The notes: generated by a model not told the origin, from the letters alone. A stretch of 6,827 nucleotides of DNA from Methanocalculus sp. (GCF_030651615.1 NZ_JAUSCG010000176.1:1-6827), one strand, 5' to 3'. Counted from the first letter of the stretch, positions 1-6,003 are shown. Program-made: numbers and translations.

Positions 1-1
1 T

Positions 2-103
2 CACTGCTGGTGTCCTATTCCAGGTGATATTATCATGATACTCGGAGACGAGAGAATGCAATGCATTGTAATGAACAGCGGAGATGCAAAATACCATGAT
101 TGA
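2..103 (+). CDS. Possible 3' end of an unrecognised upstream gene (partial)
   Basis: One plus-strand frame is open from the left edge to a TGA at 101-103, giving 33 residues that begin HCWCPIPGDI and end GDAKYHD. The other two plus frames are closed early, by TGA at 25-27 and at 36-38. If real, this gene ends 8 nt inside the permease gene (counting the ATG at 96), a translational-coupling layout like the ATGA overlap seen later in the cluster. I do not recognise the peptide. An ArsR-type regulator would be expected at this place in an ars operon, and the CWC motif could bind metal, but nothing here identifies a winged helix. A run of 33 codons without a stop can easily arise by chance, so this is only a candidate. 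Confidence 0.3.
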   Translation, partial: HCWCPIPGDIIMILGDERMQCIVMNSGDAKYHD

Positions 104-1169
104 TCTCATAACCGGTTCACTCCTGATGGGGTGGACGACACTCGTAGAGTACCTCGCAGAACATGTTGTCACCTGCCTCATCCCGGCTTTCTTCATCGCC
201 GGAGGAATCGCAGCACTCATACAGAAGGAGGCGATCCTGAAGTACTTCAGCCCTGATGCAAAGAAGAGCGTTGCCTACGGGCTTGCATCAGTCTCAGGCA
301 CCGTCCTTGCGGTCTGCTCCTGCACCATCCTTCCGATGTTCGCAGGACTCTTCAAACGGGGCAGCGGCATAGGACCTGCCACAACCTTCCTCTATGCGGG
401 ACCTGCGATCAACATCCTTGCTATTGTGTACACTGCAAAGGTGCTCGGATTTGATCTCGGTCTTGCGAGGGCGATCTTTGCCATCATCCTCGCGATCGTC
501 ATCGGTCTGATCATGGCTGTACTCTTCTCATCCCATGATGCTGAGACGAAGAAGAAGATGGCGGCGATGCCACAGGCTCCCGCAGGTCAGCAGGCAGAAC
601 GCCCCCGATGGGTGATCCCTCTCTTCTTCATCTTCCTCATAGGCATCCTGATCACAGGCACTGCACAGATCGACTGGATGATCAAATTCCCGATCATCTA
701 TGCCCTGACGCTCGGGGTGGCATATATCCTGATCTACTTCTTTGAGCGGGACGAGGTGACCGAGTGGGGATGGGAGACATGGGACCTCACAAAGAAGATC
801 TTTCCGATCCTGCTCATCGGTACATTTGCACTCGGGATGCTTGCCTTCTTCCTCCCTCCAGAGACGTTTCAGCCGTTCTTTGGAACAAACTCCATCGAAT
901 CGACACTCCTCGCCTCATTCATCGGCACAATCCTGTACATGCCGACGCTCCTTGAGGTGCCGGTGATCGGAACCACCTTCGGCTACACCTCCGGGATGAT
1001 GGCACAGGGGCCGGCACTCGCACTCCTCCTCTCAGGACCAAGCGTCAGCCTCCCATCACTCCTCGTCATCTCACGGATCATGGGGATGAAGAAGACGCTC
1101 GTCTATGCAGTACTTGTGATCATCTTCTCGGCCCTTGCCGGGTTTGCCTACGGACTTATTATGGGATGA
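96..1169 (+). CDS. UPF0718/COG0701 family permease (ArsP-like)
   Basis: A polytopic membrane protein of 357 residues with about ten hydrophobic segments in two halves, split by a charged cytoplasmic-type loop at about residues 147-171 (rich in Lys, Gln and Pro). The first half carries the family signature CSC (residues 74-76) followed by TILP, then KRGSGIGPATTFLYAGPAIN. The second half has the related EVPVIG (287-292) and GPSVSLPSLL (314-323) stretches. Known members of this family include ArsP, which exports trivalent organoarsenicals. The substrate here is inferred only from that and from the neighbouring acr3 and arsC; another metal or thiol compound is possible. An in-frame ATG at 84 has GGAG directly abutting it, which is too close to act as a ribosome site. 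For the ATG at 96 the same GGAG (80-83) lies 12 nt upstream, so 96 is preferred. First gene of the run visible in the window. Confidence 0.85.
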   Translation: MIDLITGSLLMGWTTLVEYLAEHVVTCLIPAFFIAGGIAALIQKEAILKYFSPDAKKSVAYGLASVSGTVLAVCSCTILPMFAGLFKRGSGIGPATTFLYAGPAINILAIVYTAKVLGFDLGLARAIFAIILAIVIGLIMAVLFSSHDAETKKKMAAMPQAPAGQQAERPRWVIPLFFIFLIGILITGTAQIDWMIKFPIIYALTLGVAYILIYFFERDEVTEWGWETWDLTKKIFPILLIGTFALGMLAFFLPPETFQPFFGTNSIESTLLASFIGTILYMPTLLEVPVIGTTFGYTSGMMAQGPALALLLSGPSVSLPSLLVISRIMGMKKTLVYAVLVIIFSALAGFAYGLIMG

Positions 1170-1214
1170 AGAAAATGAGCGGTACACGAACAAAGAACTC
1201 AAATAACAAAAATC

Positions 1215-1221
1215 AGGTGAT
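1215..1221 (+). promoter_or_regulatory. Ribosome binding site deciding the thioredoxin start
   Basis: AGGTGAT matches the archaeal anti-Shine-Dalgarno complement and lies 4 nt before the ATG at 1226. It supports this start over the in-frame ATG at 1166, which would add 20 polar residues outside the thioredoxin fold. Confidence 0.7.
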
Positions 1222-1225
1222 AATC

Positions 1226-1462
1226 ATGAAGGTAGAAATTCTTGGAACCGGATGCATGAAATGTAAACGCCTTGCAAAGAATGTCGAAAAAGCAGTCTCC
1301 GAACTCGGCATCTCAGCCGATATCGTGAAGGTGGAGGATATCACCGCCATCATGGAGCGTGATGTGATGCTGACCCCGGCACTTATGGTCGATGGCGAAC
1401 TGAAGGTCTCGGGAAGGGTTGCGGATGTTGCTGAGATCAAGGCGATCCTCGGAGGTGCGTAA
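1226..1462 (+). CDS. Small thioredoxin-family protein (redox-active disulfide protein 2 type)
   Basis: A 78-residue cytoplasmic thioredoxin-fold protein of the 'small redox-active disulfide protein 2' kind, whose usual size is close to this. It opens with a beta strand MKVEILG and an active site C10-M-K-C13, and has the conserved cis-proline in LTPAL (Pro51), followed by the strand and turn MVDGELKVSG and a C-terminal helix. Relatives are frequently encoded beside COG0701 permeases, as here. In this context it could supply electrons to the arsenate reductase or handle dithiols on the permease or DGC proteins; that is inference. The start at 1226 has a good AGGTGAT site. The frame is open back to an ATG at 1166 that overlaps the permease stop as ATGA, but the extra residues look non-conserved. 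The next gene begins 2 nt after the stop. Confidence 0.85.
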   Translation: MKVEILGTGCMKCKRLAKNVEKAVSELGISADIVKVEDITAIMERDVMLTPALMVDGELKVSGRVADVAEIKAILGGA

Positions 1463-1464
1463 GA

Positions 1465-1899
1465 ATGGCAGAGCAGCCGACCTGCTCATGCGGGTCCACA
1501 GACGCACTTCCCGTCAAACGGATCATCTTCCCCTGTGCCGGCGTTGCAAATGTCGGTCAGATAACAAATTGTGCCGCAATTCAGCTCACTGAAGAGGGAT
1601 ACGGCGGAGCTTCCTGTGTTGCACTCCTTGCAACCGGCGCTGAAGGGCTTATGAAGAACATTGCTTCTTCTGATGAGATCCTCATCCTCGACGGGTGTCA
1701 GGTTCAATGTGGCCGAAAGATTGCAGAGGAGCAAGGAGTTGCAATCGATCAGCATATCGTCGTTACCGAACTCGGCATCACAAAGGCAGGGTCAAAAGAC
1801 TACTCGGATGAAGATATCGAGACGGTCGTATCTGCCGTCTGGGAAGGGAAAGGAACCACCTGTTCGAAACAGTGTGGTTCTGGGTGCGGGTGCAGATAA
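1465..1899 (+). CDS. DGC-domain protein (putative zinc-binding), cysteine-rich, copy 1
   Basis: A soluble 144-residue protein of the DGC family (putative zinc-binding proteins named for a conserved Asp-Gly-Cys). The DGC motif is at residues 76-78 within EILILDGCQVQC, with a second Cys at 82. Further conserved cysteines are C24 (in FPCAGVANVG), C36 and C51. Unlike copy 2 it has extra cysteines at both ends: C7 and C9 at the N terminus, and a tail with C133, C137, C141 and C143 separated by Ser, Gly, Lys and Gln. In total 11 of 144 residues are Cys, which points to metal or metalloid binding. GGAGGTG at 1451-1457 lies 7 nt before the ATG, and the gene follows the thioredoxin stop by 2 nt, so the two are surely co-transcribed. 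The family's biochemical role is not established; a role in binding or handing over arsenite is inference. Confidence 0.8.
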   Translation: MAEQPTCSCGSTDALPVKRIIFPCAGVANVGQITNCAAIQLTEEGYGGASCVALLATGAEGLMKNIASSDEILILDGCQVQCGRKIAEEQGVAIDQHIVVTELGITKAGSKDYSDEDIETVVSAVWEGKGTTCSKQCGSGCGCR

Positions 1900-1908
1900 A
1901 AACTCTTC

Positions 1909-1914
1909 AGGAGG
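1909..1914 (+). promoter_or_regulatory. Ribosome binding site deciding the acr3 start
   Basis: AGGAGG lies 8 nt before the ATG at 1923. It favours this start over an in-frame ATG at 1872, which lies inside the preceding DGC gene and would add 17 residues not expected for Acr3. Confidence 0.75.
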
Positions 1915-1922
1915 GAGAGACG

Positions 1923-3002
1923 ATGGAGGGACGACAGCTCAGTACCTTTGAGAAGTACCTCACTCTCTGGGTTATGCTCTGTATCATCGGGGGAATAGCC
2001 CTTGGGAGACTGGCACCAGGAGTTGCCGTCACCCTCGATTCTTTTTCGGTCTATCAGATCTCAATTCCGATTGCGATCGCCCTCTTCTTCATGATGTACC
2101 CGATCATGGTCAAGATCGACTTTGGGGAGGTGATGAAGGCCGCAAAGACACCAAAGCCGGTCGCCCTCACTCTCCTGATCAACTGGGCGATCAAACCCTT
2201 CACGATGTTTGCGATCGCCACCTTCTTCCTTGGGTACCTCTTCATCGACTTCCTGCCGGGAACCGAGATCCTCCTCGATGGGAGTGAGGTGTACCTCTAC
2301 CAGAGCTACATCGCAGGCTGTATCCTCCTTGGAATCGCCCCCTGTACAGCGATGGTGCTGATGTGGGGATACCTTGCGAAGGGAAACCAGGGGTTAACAC
2401 TCGTGATGGTTGCGATCAACTCACTTGTAATGCTCGCCCTCTATGCACCACTTGGGGGATTTCTCCTCGGAGTCGCTGCGATGCCGATCCCCTGGGAGAC
2501 GATCCTCCTCTCTGTCGCCGTTTATGTCGCCCTCCCTCTTGCAGCAGGATATCTCACCAGAAGATGGATTCTGCAGTACAAAGGGAAGGCATGGTTTGAG
2601 ACGCAGTTCCTCCATTACTTAACACCTGTCTCAATAATCGCCCTCCTCGGAACGCTCGTCCTCCTCTTCAGTTTCAAAGGAGACGTCATCGTCGAGAACC
2701 CACTGACGATCCTCTGGATCGCAATCCCGCTGACGATACAGACGCTTCTGATCTTTGTTACAGGATACTTCATCCTTGCACGGTTCTTCAGGTTACCCTA
2801 TGAAGATGCAGGGCCTGTCGGGCTGATCGGTGCATCGAACCACTTTGAGGTGGCGATCGCAACCGCCGTCATCCTCTTTGGCCTCTCATCAGGTGCGGCA
2901 CTCGCAACCGTTGTTGGGGTGCTGATCGAGGTGCCGCTGATGCTGATGCTGGTGAAAGTCTGCCTGAGAACGAAAGGAATCTTTCGGGGTGAAACAGTAT
3001 GA
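1923..3002 (+). CDS. acr3: Acr3-family arsenite efflux permease
   Basis: A 359-residue inner-membrane transporter of the Acr3 (BART superfamily) type with about ten transmembrane segments, which exports arsenite (and in some members antimonite) using the proton gradient. Diagnostic stretches are YPIMVKIDFGEV near residues 59-70, NWAIKPF at 87-93, the GIAPCTAMVLMW signature at 137-148 with the essential Cys141, the NHFEVAIATA segment starting at 306, and VLIEVPLML with Glu336. The Cys and the Glu match residues known to be needed for transport in characterised Acr3 proteins. Length is normal for the family. It starts 23 nt after the first DGC gene with a strong AGGAGG site, and lies upstream of arsC, as expected for an arsenate-to-arsenite export pathway. 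No sign of damage. Confidence 0.95.
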   Translation: MEGRQLSTFEKYLTLWVMLCIIGGIALGRLAPGVAVTLDSFSVYQISIPIAIALFFMMYPIMVKIDFGEVMKAAKTPKPVALTLLINWAIKPFTMFAIATFFLGYLFIDFLPGTEILLDGSEVYLYQSYIAGCILLGIAPCTAMVLMWGYLAKGNQGLTLVMVAINSLVMLALYAPLGGFLLGVAAMPIPWETILLSVAVYVALPLAAGYLTRRWILQYKGKAWFETQFLHYLTPVSIIALLGTLVLLFSFKGDVIVENPLTILWIAIPLTIQTLLIFVTGYFILARFFRLPYEDAGPVGLIGASNHFEVAIATAVILFGLSSGAALATVVGVLIEVPLMLMLVKVCLRTKGIFRGETV

Positions 3003-3020
3003 AGATCTATAATACAGGAA

Positions 3021-3052
3021 GATCCAGAACCACTACACTATCCTTTTGGATC
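3021..3052 (+). other. Possible RNA hairpin in the acr3-arsC gap
   Basis: Within the 106-nt gap between acr3 and arsC, GATCCAGAA (3021-3029) can pair with TTTTGGATC (3044-3052) as a 9-bp stem with one G-U pair and a 14-nt loop. No T-run follows, so it is not a standard terminator. It could mark an RNA processing or stabilising site that sets arsC levels relative to the membrane genes. It is the only gap of this size inside the cluster. Confidence 0.35.
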
Positions 3053-3094
3053 GAAAAGAGACATCCATCAGGGAAGACCCCACACTATCAATCC

Positions 3095-3102
3095 AGGGTG
3101 AT
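3095..3102 (+). promoter_or_regulatory. Ribosome binding site deciding the arsC start
   Basis: AGGGTGAT lies 6 nt before the ATG at 3109. It supports that start over an in-frame TTG at 3046, which would add 21 charged residues in front of the first beta strand of the phosphatase fold. Confidence 0.7.
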
Positions 3103-3108
3103 AAAAAA

Positions 3109-3516
3109 ATGAAGAAGATACTCTTTGTCTGTACCCATAATGCCGGTCGGTCGCAGATGGCCGAAGGATATGTGAACGCAACGTACGGCGACCGCTACTC
3201 CGCATTCTCAGCCGGATCAGAACCTGCCAGCAGAATGAACCCTCTCATCATCCAGGCAATGCAGGAGATTGGTGTTGATATCTCAGGACATACCCCGAAG
3301 CTGATCGATCAGTTTGACGGCATCGAGATGGACCTGCTCATCACCCTCTGTGACTCAGGTACCTGCCCGCTCTTCCCCTGGGCGAAAGAGACGATCCACC
3401 AGACCTTCCCTGATCCAAAAGCTGTCACCGGAACAGATGATGAGGTGATGGCAGGGATACGGGAGATCAGGGATGCGATCACCGGATGGATTGATGAAAA
3501 CCTCGGGGAAGTATGA
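3109..3516 (+). CDS. arsC: Arsenate reductase, low-molecular-weight phosphatase type
   Basis: A 135-residue cytoplasmic enzyme that reduces arsenate to arsenite. It starts directly with the beta strand KKILFVC and the phosphatase P-loop CTHNAGRS, where nucleophile Cys8 and Arg14 satisfy CX5R. A second redox pair is present as C81 and C86 in CDSGTCPLFPW. The catalytic acid is Asp102 in FPDP. In thioredoxin-coupled ArsC of Staphylococcus aureus the equivalent cysteines are Cys82 and Cys89, so this loop is shorter by two residues but keeps both thiols. A thioredoxin-type reductant is therefore likely, and a small CxxC protein is encoded four genes upstream. The product arsenite would leave through the adjacent Acr3. 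The stop overlaps the start of the second DGC gene in an ATGA, which implies coupled translation. Confidence 0.93.
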   Translation: MKKILFVCTHNAGRSQMAEGYVNATYGDRYSAFSAGSEPASRMNPLIIQAMQEIGVDISGHTPKLIDQFDGIEMDLLITLCDSGTCPLFPWAKETIHQTFPDPKAVTGTDDEVMAGIREIRDAITGWIDENLGEV

Positions 3517-3863
3517 GGTATACTATCATCACCTGCTCCGGCATCTCAAACACCGGGAAACTGACCACCCAGTGTGGTGTTGCACTCCTTCAGAGATCCG
3601 GAGGAGAGATCGAAGCCTGCATCCCTGCGATAACGGAGAGGGGGGTCCTTGATGATGCCCTGATGGATGCAGAGAAGATCCTCGTCCTTGACGGATGCAG
3701 CGACTGTTGCGCTCTGAAAAAGCTCCATCAGTGTGATAAAGAACCGGATATCCATATCATCGCAACCGACTGCGGGATCAAGAAAAGAGGTATGGATGAT
3801 CCGCAGTATAAAGAGATCGAAGATCTCACATTAACTGTTCAAAAGGCGATACGGAAGGAATAA
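3513..3863 (+). CDS. DGC-domain protein (putative zinc-binding), copy 2
   Basis: A soluble 116-residue DGC-family protein, paralogous to the product of 1465-1899. The DGC motif is at residues 60-62 in KILVLDGCSDCC. Cysteines C8 (TCSGISNTG), C21, C36, C62 and C66 line up with C24, C36, C51, C78 and C82 of copy 1; C65, C74 and C87 are its own. It lacks the Cys-rich N- and C-terminal extensions of copy 1. The ATG overlaps the arsC TGA by 4 nt (ATGA), with GGGG at 3505-3508 upstream, so its output is tied to arsenate reductase. This suggests a role next to ArsC, for example accepting or sensing arsenite or keeping thiols reduced, but that is inference since the family has no settled function. Last gene of the arsenic cluster. 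Confidence 0.8.
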   Translation: MRYTIITCSGISNTGKLTTQCGVALLQRSGGEIEACIPAITERGVLDDALMDAEKILVLDGCSDCCALKKLHQCDKEPDIHIIATDCGIKKRGMDDPQYKEIEDLTLTVQKAIRKE

Positions 3864-3880
3864 ACAACCCTCCACCGACG

Positions 3881-3894
3881 AAAATAACTATTTT
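3881..3894. terminator. Possible bidirectional A/T-rich terminator between convergent genes
   Basis: AAAATA (3881-3886) and TATTTT (3889-3894) form a short inverted repeat across the uspA stop codon, so each strand has a T4 run. The ars cluster and uspA converge here with only 24 nt between stop codons. Archaeal termination often needs only T-runs; these are short, so confidence is low. Confidence 0.25.
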
Positions 3895-4313
3895 ACGATC
3901 ATGACCGGACAGGCGGCAAGCTGTGCCACCTTCTGGCTGACACTCCCCTGGACAACACCCTTCAAAGAACCCAATCCCCGGCTTCCAATGACAATCAGGC
4001 CCGCTTTGATCTTCTCTCCGATCTTGAGGATCTCAGTTGCGGGATCACCCATACCAGCTTCGAGCGTATAGGGGACGGAGGCGTTCCGGATGTATTCAAG
4101 GGTCTGTCCGGCGACCGTTTGTGCATCCTCAAGGAGGAGGGTATGGACATCAAAGTCCGCCTTCATGATGCGTGACTGGGACGGAGGATTAGGTGCAACA
4201 TAGACAACCACAAGCGAAGCACCGTTGATTACCCTGACAAGGCCACACGCAGCCTCAGCTGCCCGCCTTGCATTCTCTGAGCCATCTATTGCAAGAAGTA
4301 TTGTCTGAAACAT
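3888..4313 (-). CDS. Universal stress protein, UspA family
   Basis: A single-domain 141-residue Usp protein, typical length for the family. It begins FQTILLAIDGSENARRAAE (strand 1, then the Asp10 nucleotide contact) and ends with GSRGLGSLKGVVQGSVSQKV and the strand PVMIVK. The ATP-binding motif G-X2-G-X9-G-S is intact (Gly110, Gly113, Gly123, Ser124), so it probably binds ATP like the MJ0577 group rather than being an ATP-independent UspA. The start at 4313 has GGAGG (4319-4323, minus strand) 5 nt upstream; an in-frame ATG at 4343 would add 10 residues ahead of that site and is less likely. It converges on the ars cluster and diverges from the SulP transporter, with which it shares a repeat-rich promoter region. 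Usp proteins are sometimes functionally linked to membrane transporters, which is a possibility here. Confidence 0.92.
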   Translation of the reverse strand: MFQTILLAIDGSENARRAAEAACGLVRVINGASLVVVYVAPNPPSQSRIMKADFDVHTLLLEDAQTVAGQTLEYIRNASVPYTLEAGMGDPATEILKIGEKIKAGLIVIGSRGLGSLKGVVQGSVSQKVAQLAACPVMIVK

Positions 4314-4318
4314 GAGAA

Positions 4319-4323
4319 CCTCC
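4319..4323 (-). promoter_or_regulatory. Ribosome binding site deciding the uspA start
   Basis: Read on the minus strand this is GGAGG, 5 nt before the ATG at 4313. It selects the start giving MFQTILLAIDGS, the usual beginning of a Usp domain. Confidence 0.75.
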
Positions 4324-4391
4324 ATTGTGTGGATACCGGTCATAGAGGGGCGGAAAACCCAACATTCCTGTGGTAAAGAGAGGTACTCCAG

Positions 4392-4400
4392 CTTATAAAA
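4392..4400 (-). promoter_or_regulatory. TATA-like element, probable uspA promoter
   Basis: Read on the minus strand this is TTTTATAAG, close to the archaeal box A. Initiation would be expected near 4370, giving a leader of about 55 nt before the uspA ATG at 4313. The element is nearly symmetric, so it could also work rightward. The minus-strand reading of 4454-4463 (TTTTATATAG) is an alternative, giving a longer leader. Confidence 0.45.
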
Positions 4401-4453
4401 CCATGTCGGAGTATCTCAGCCCACTTTCGAGATACTTTAATGTAAATGAATGA

Positions 4454-4463
4454 CTATATAAAA
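4454..4463 (+). promoter_or_regulatory. TATA-like element, probable sulP promoter
   Basis: CTATATAAAA preceded by the purine-rich AAATGAATGA, which would suit a TFB recognition element. Initiation would fall near 4482, at the last GAGATACT copy, leaving a leader of about 50 nt before the GTG at 4534. Confidence 0.5.
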
Positions 4464-4533
4464 CCCACCTTAGAAACAAAGAGATACTAATGATCTATAG
4501 AGGATCTACATAATCTTATCAAGAGGATATCCC

Positions 4534-5988
4534 GTGAATTTGAATAATCTCTTATCCATTAACGCGCTGAAGAAGACCTGGCTCTCAAACATCAAGGGGG
4601 ATACTCTTGCCGGGATGACAGTTGCTCTTGCCCTCATCCCTGAGGCGATCGCATTTTCCATCATTGCAGGGGTCGATCCGATGGTCGGGTTGTACGCCTC
4701 GTTCTGCATCGCTGTCGTCATCTCTTTTGCAGGCGGCAGGCCCGGGATGATCTCTGCTGCAACCGGTGCAATGGCCCTTGTCATGGTGGTCCTCGTCCGT
4801 GATCATGGCCTTGAATACCTCCTTGCCGCAACCATCCTGACCGGTATTTTGCAGTTAGCACTCGGTTTCCTCAATGTCGGACAGCTCGTGAAGTTCATCC
4901 CGTACTCAGTCGTCCTCGGGTTCATCAATGCGCTTGCAATCCTCATCTTCATCGCACAGATCCCCTTCCTCGTCGGGGTATCACCTGCAGTCTATATCCT
5001 CGTCGCGGTGACGATGGCAATCATCGTCATCCTCCCCCGATTAACAAAAGCGGTACCACCAGCCCTTGTTGCAATCGTCATCGCCACCGCTGCTGCAGTT
5101 ATACTGAAACTTGACATCCTCACCGTCGGAGGGATGGGGGATATCACCCGGGCACTCCCGATCTTCCACCTGCCGGCTGTTCCACTCACCCTTGAGACAC
5201 TCCTCATCATCCTCCCCTACTCAGCAACCCTCGTCATCGTCGGACTGCTCGAATCCCTCCTGACCGCCTCTATCGTCGATGAGATGACCGATACAAAGAG
5301 TGATAAGGATCAGGAGGTCCGGGGGCAGGGATTGGCAAACTGTGTCGCAGGCTTCTTCGGAGGGATGGCCGGATGTGCGATGATCGGCCAGTCGATCATC
5401 AATATCAAGTCCGGTGGAACCGGTCGGCTCTCATCCCTCGTCGCCGGACTCTTTCTGATCACCCTGATCATCGTCTTTGGCGATATCGTCGCCCAGATCC
5501 CGATGGCTGCACTCGTCGGCGTGATGATCATCGTCGCCATCAGCACCTTCGAATGGGATTCGATCAAAACCCTGCATAAGATTCCACGCGGCGATGCAGC
5601 AGTCATGATCGTAACAGTCGCAATCGTCGTCTATACCCACGATCTGGCTAAAGGTGTCATTGCGGGTGTTATCCTCGCCCTCCTCATCTTCGGATGGAAG
5701 ATCTCGGTCATCTCTGCAACAAGCACCATCCGAAAGGATGGCGTTAAGGTGTATATGATGAAAGGCCAGCTCTTCTTCGGCACGATGTCATCATTCATGG
5801 ACCTCTTCGACTATACAAACGACCCGGAGAGAGTAGAGATCGACTTCTCAAACTCCCATATCTGGGACCAGTCCGGGGTCGAAGCAATAACACGGGTGAT
5901 CCACAGGTACCAGCAACAGGGCAAGTCGGTCTATGTCATCGGCTTAAATCCGGAGAGTCAGGAGACCCTTGATCGTGGCTTCTCCTGA
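4534..5988 (+). CDS. SulP-family inorganic anion transporter with C-terminal STAS domain
   Basis: A 484-residue SLC26/SulP protein. The membrane domain (about residues 20-395) begins KGDTLAGMTVALALIPEAIA, followed by GVDPMVGLYASF and the GGRPGMISAATGAMALVM stretch (68-84) typical of the anion-binding region in one SulP subgroup. A cytoplasmic STAS domain follows from about 402 to 484, with IDFSNSHIWDQSGVEAI; Ser447 is at the position phosphorylated in SpoIIAA-like STAS domains. Length is normal for the shorter SulP proteins. Substrate cannot be told from sequence: sulfate, bicarbonate or another oxyanion are all possible. The start is GTG, with GAGG (4523-4526) 7 nt upstream. Transcribed divergently from uspA and followed by a T7 tract, so probably a single-gene transcript. 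Confidence 0.93.
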   Translation: MNLNNLLSINALKKTWLSNIKGDTLAGMTVALALIPEAIAFSIIAGVDPMVGLYASFCIAVVISFAGGRPGMISAATGAMALVMVVLVRDHGLEYLLAATILTGILQLALGFLNVGQLVKFIPYSVVLGFINALAILIFIAQIPFLVGVSPAVYILVAVTMAIIVILPRLTKAVPPALVAIVIATAAAVILKLDILTVGGMGDITRALPIFHLPAVPLTLETLLIILPYSATLVIVGLLESLLTASIVDEMTDTKSDKDQEVRGQGLANCVAGFFGGMAGCAMIGQSIINIKSGGTGRLSSLVAGLFLITLIIVFGDIVAQIPMAALVGVMIIVAISTFEWDSIKTLHKIPRGDAAVMIVTVAIVVYTHDLAKGVIAGVILALLIFGWKISVISATSTIRKDGVKVYMMKGQLFFGTMSSFMDLFDYTNDPERVEIDFSNSHIWDQSGVEAITRVIHRYQQQGKSVYVIGLNPESQETLDRGFS

Positions 5989-6003
5989 ACTCATCCATCC
6001 TGA

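Larger units (their letters stand above)
4380..4488. repeat. Four copies of an 8-mer GAGRTACT in the divergent uspA/sulP promoter region
   Basis: GAGGTACT at 4380-4387, its reverse complement AGTATCTC at 4410-4417, GAGATACT at 4429-4436 and GAGATACT at 4481-4488. The first two extend to ten-base inverted arms (GAGGTACTCC, 4380-4389; GGAGTATCTC, 4408-4417; one mismatch) that enclose the TATA-like element at 4391-4400. The second and third form an 8-bp perfect inverted repeat with an 11-nt spacer. The third and fourth flank the TATA-like element at 4454-4463. Such spacing is what a transcription factor acting on both divergent promoters would need. Confidence 0.55.

Noticed and set aside
59..68. 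Palindrome CAATGCATTG as an operator of the ars cluster
   Set aside because: A single 10-bp palindrome with no second copy and no promoter nearby, possibly inside a coding frame; too weak to call as an operator.
1166..1225. N-terminal extension of the thioredoxin gene to an ATG overlapping the permease stop
   Set aside because: It adds 20 polar residues outside the fold, while a good AGGTGAT site and a typical MKVEILG beginning support the ATG at 1226.
1486..1755. Minus-strand open frame of 89 codons opposite the first DGC gene
   Set aside because: The plus-strand gene has a strong ribosome site and conserved motifs; the antisense product shows no recognisable domain.
1872..1922. Upstream ATG for Acr3 inside the DGC gene
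   Set aside because: AGGAGG at 1909-1914 clearly serves the ATG at 1923, and the extra 17 residues are the out-of-frame reading of the Cys-rich DGC tail.
3046..3108. TTG start adding 21 residues to ArsC
   Set aside because: There is no ribosome site for the TTG, the added residues precede the first strand of the fold, and AGGGTGAT fits the ATG at 3109.
5310..5606. Minus-strand open frame of 98 codons within sulP
   Set aside because: It lies wholly inside a well-supported transporter gene, and its low-complexity Thr/Pro/Ile composition is the usual antisense shadow of hydrophobic codons.
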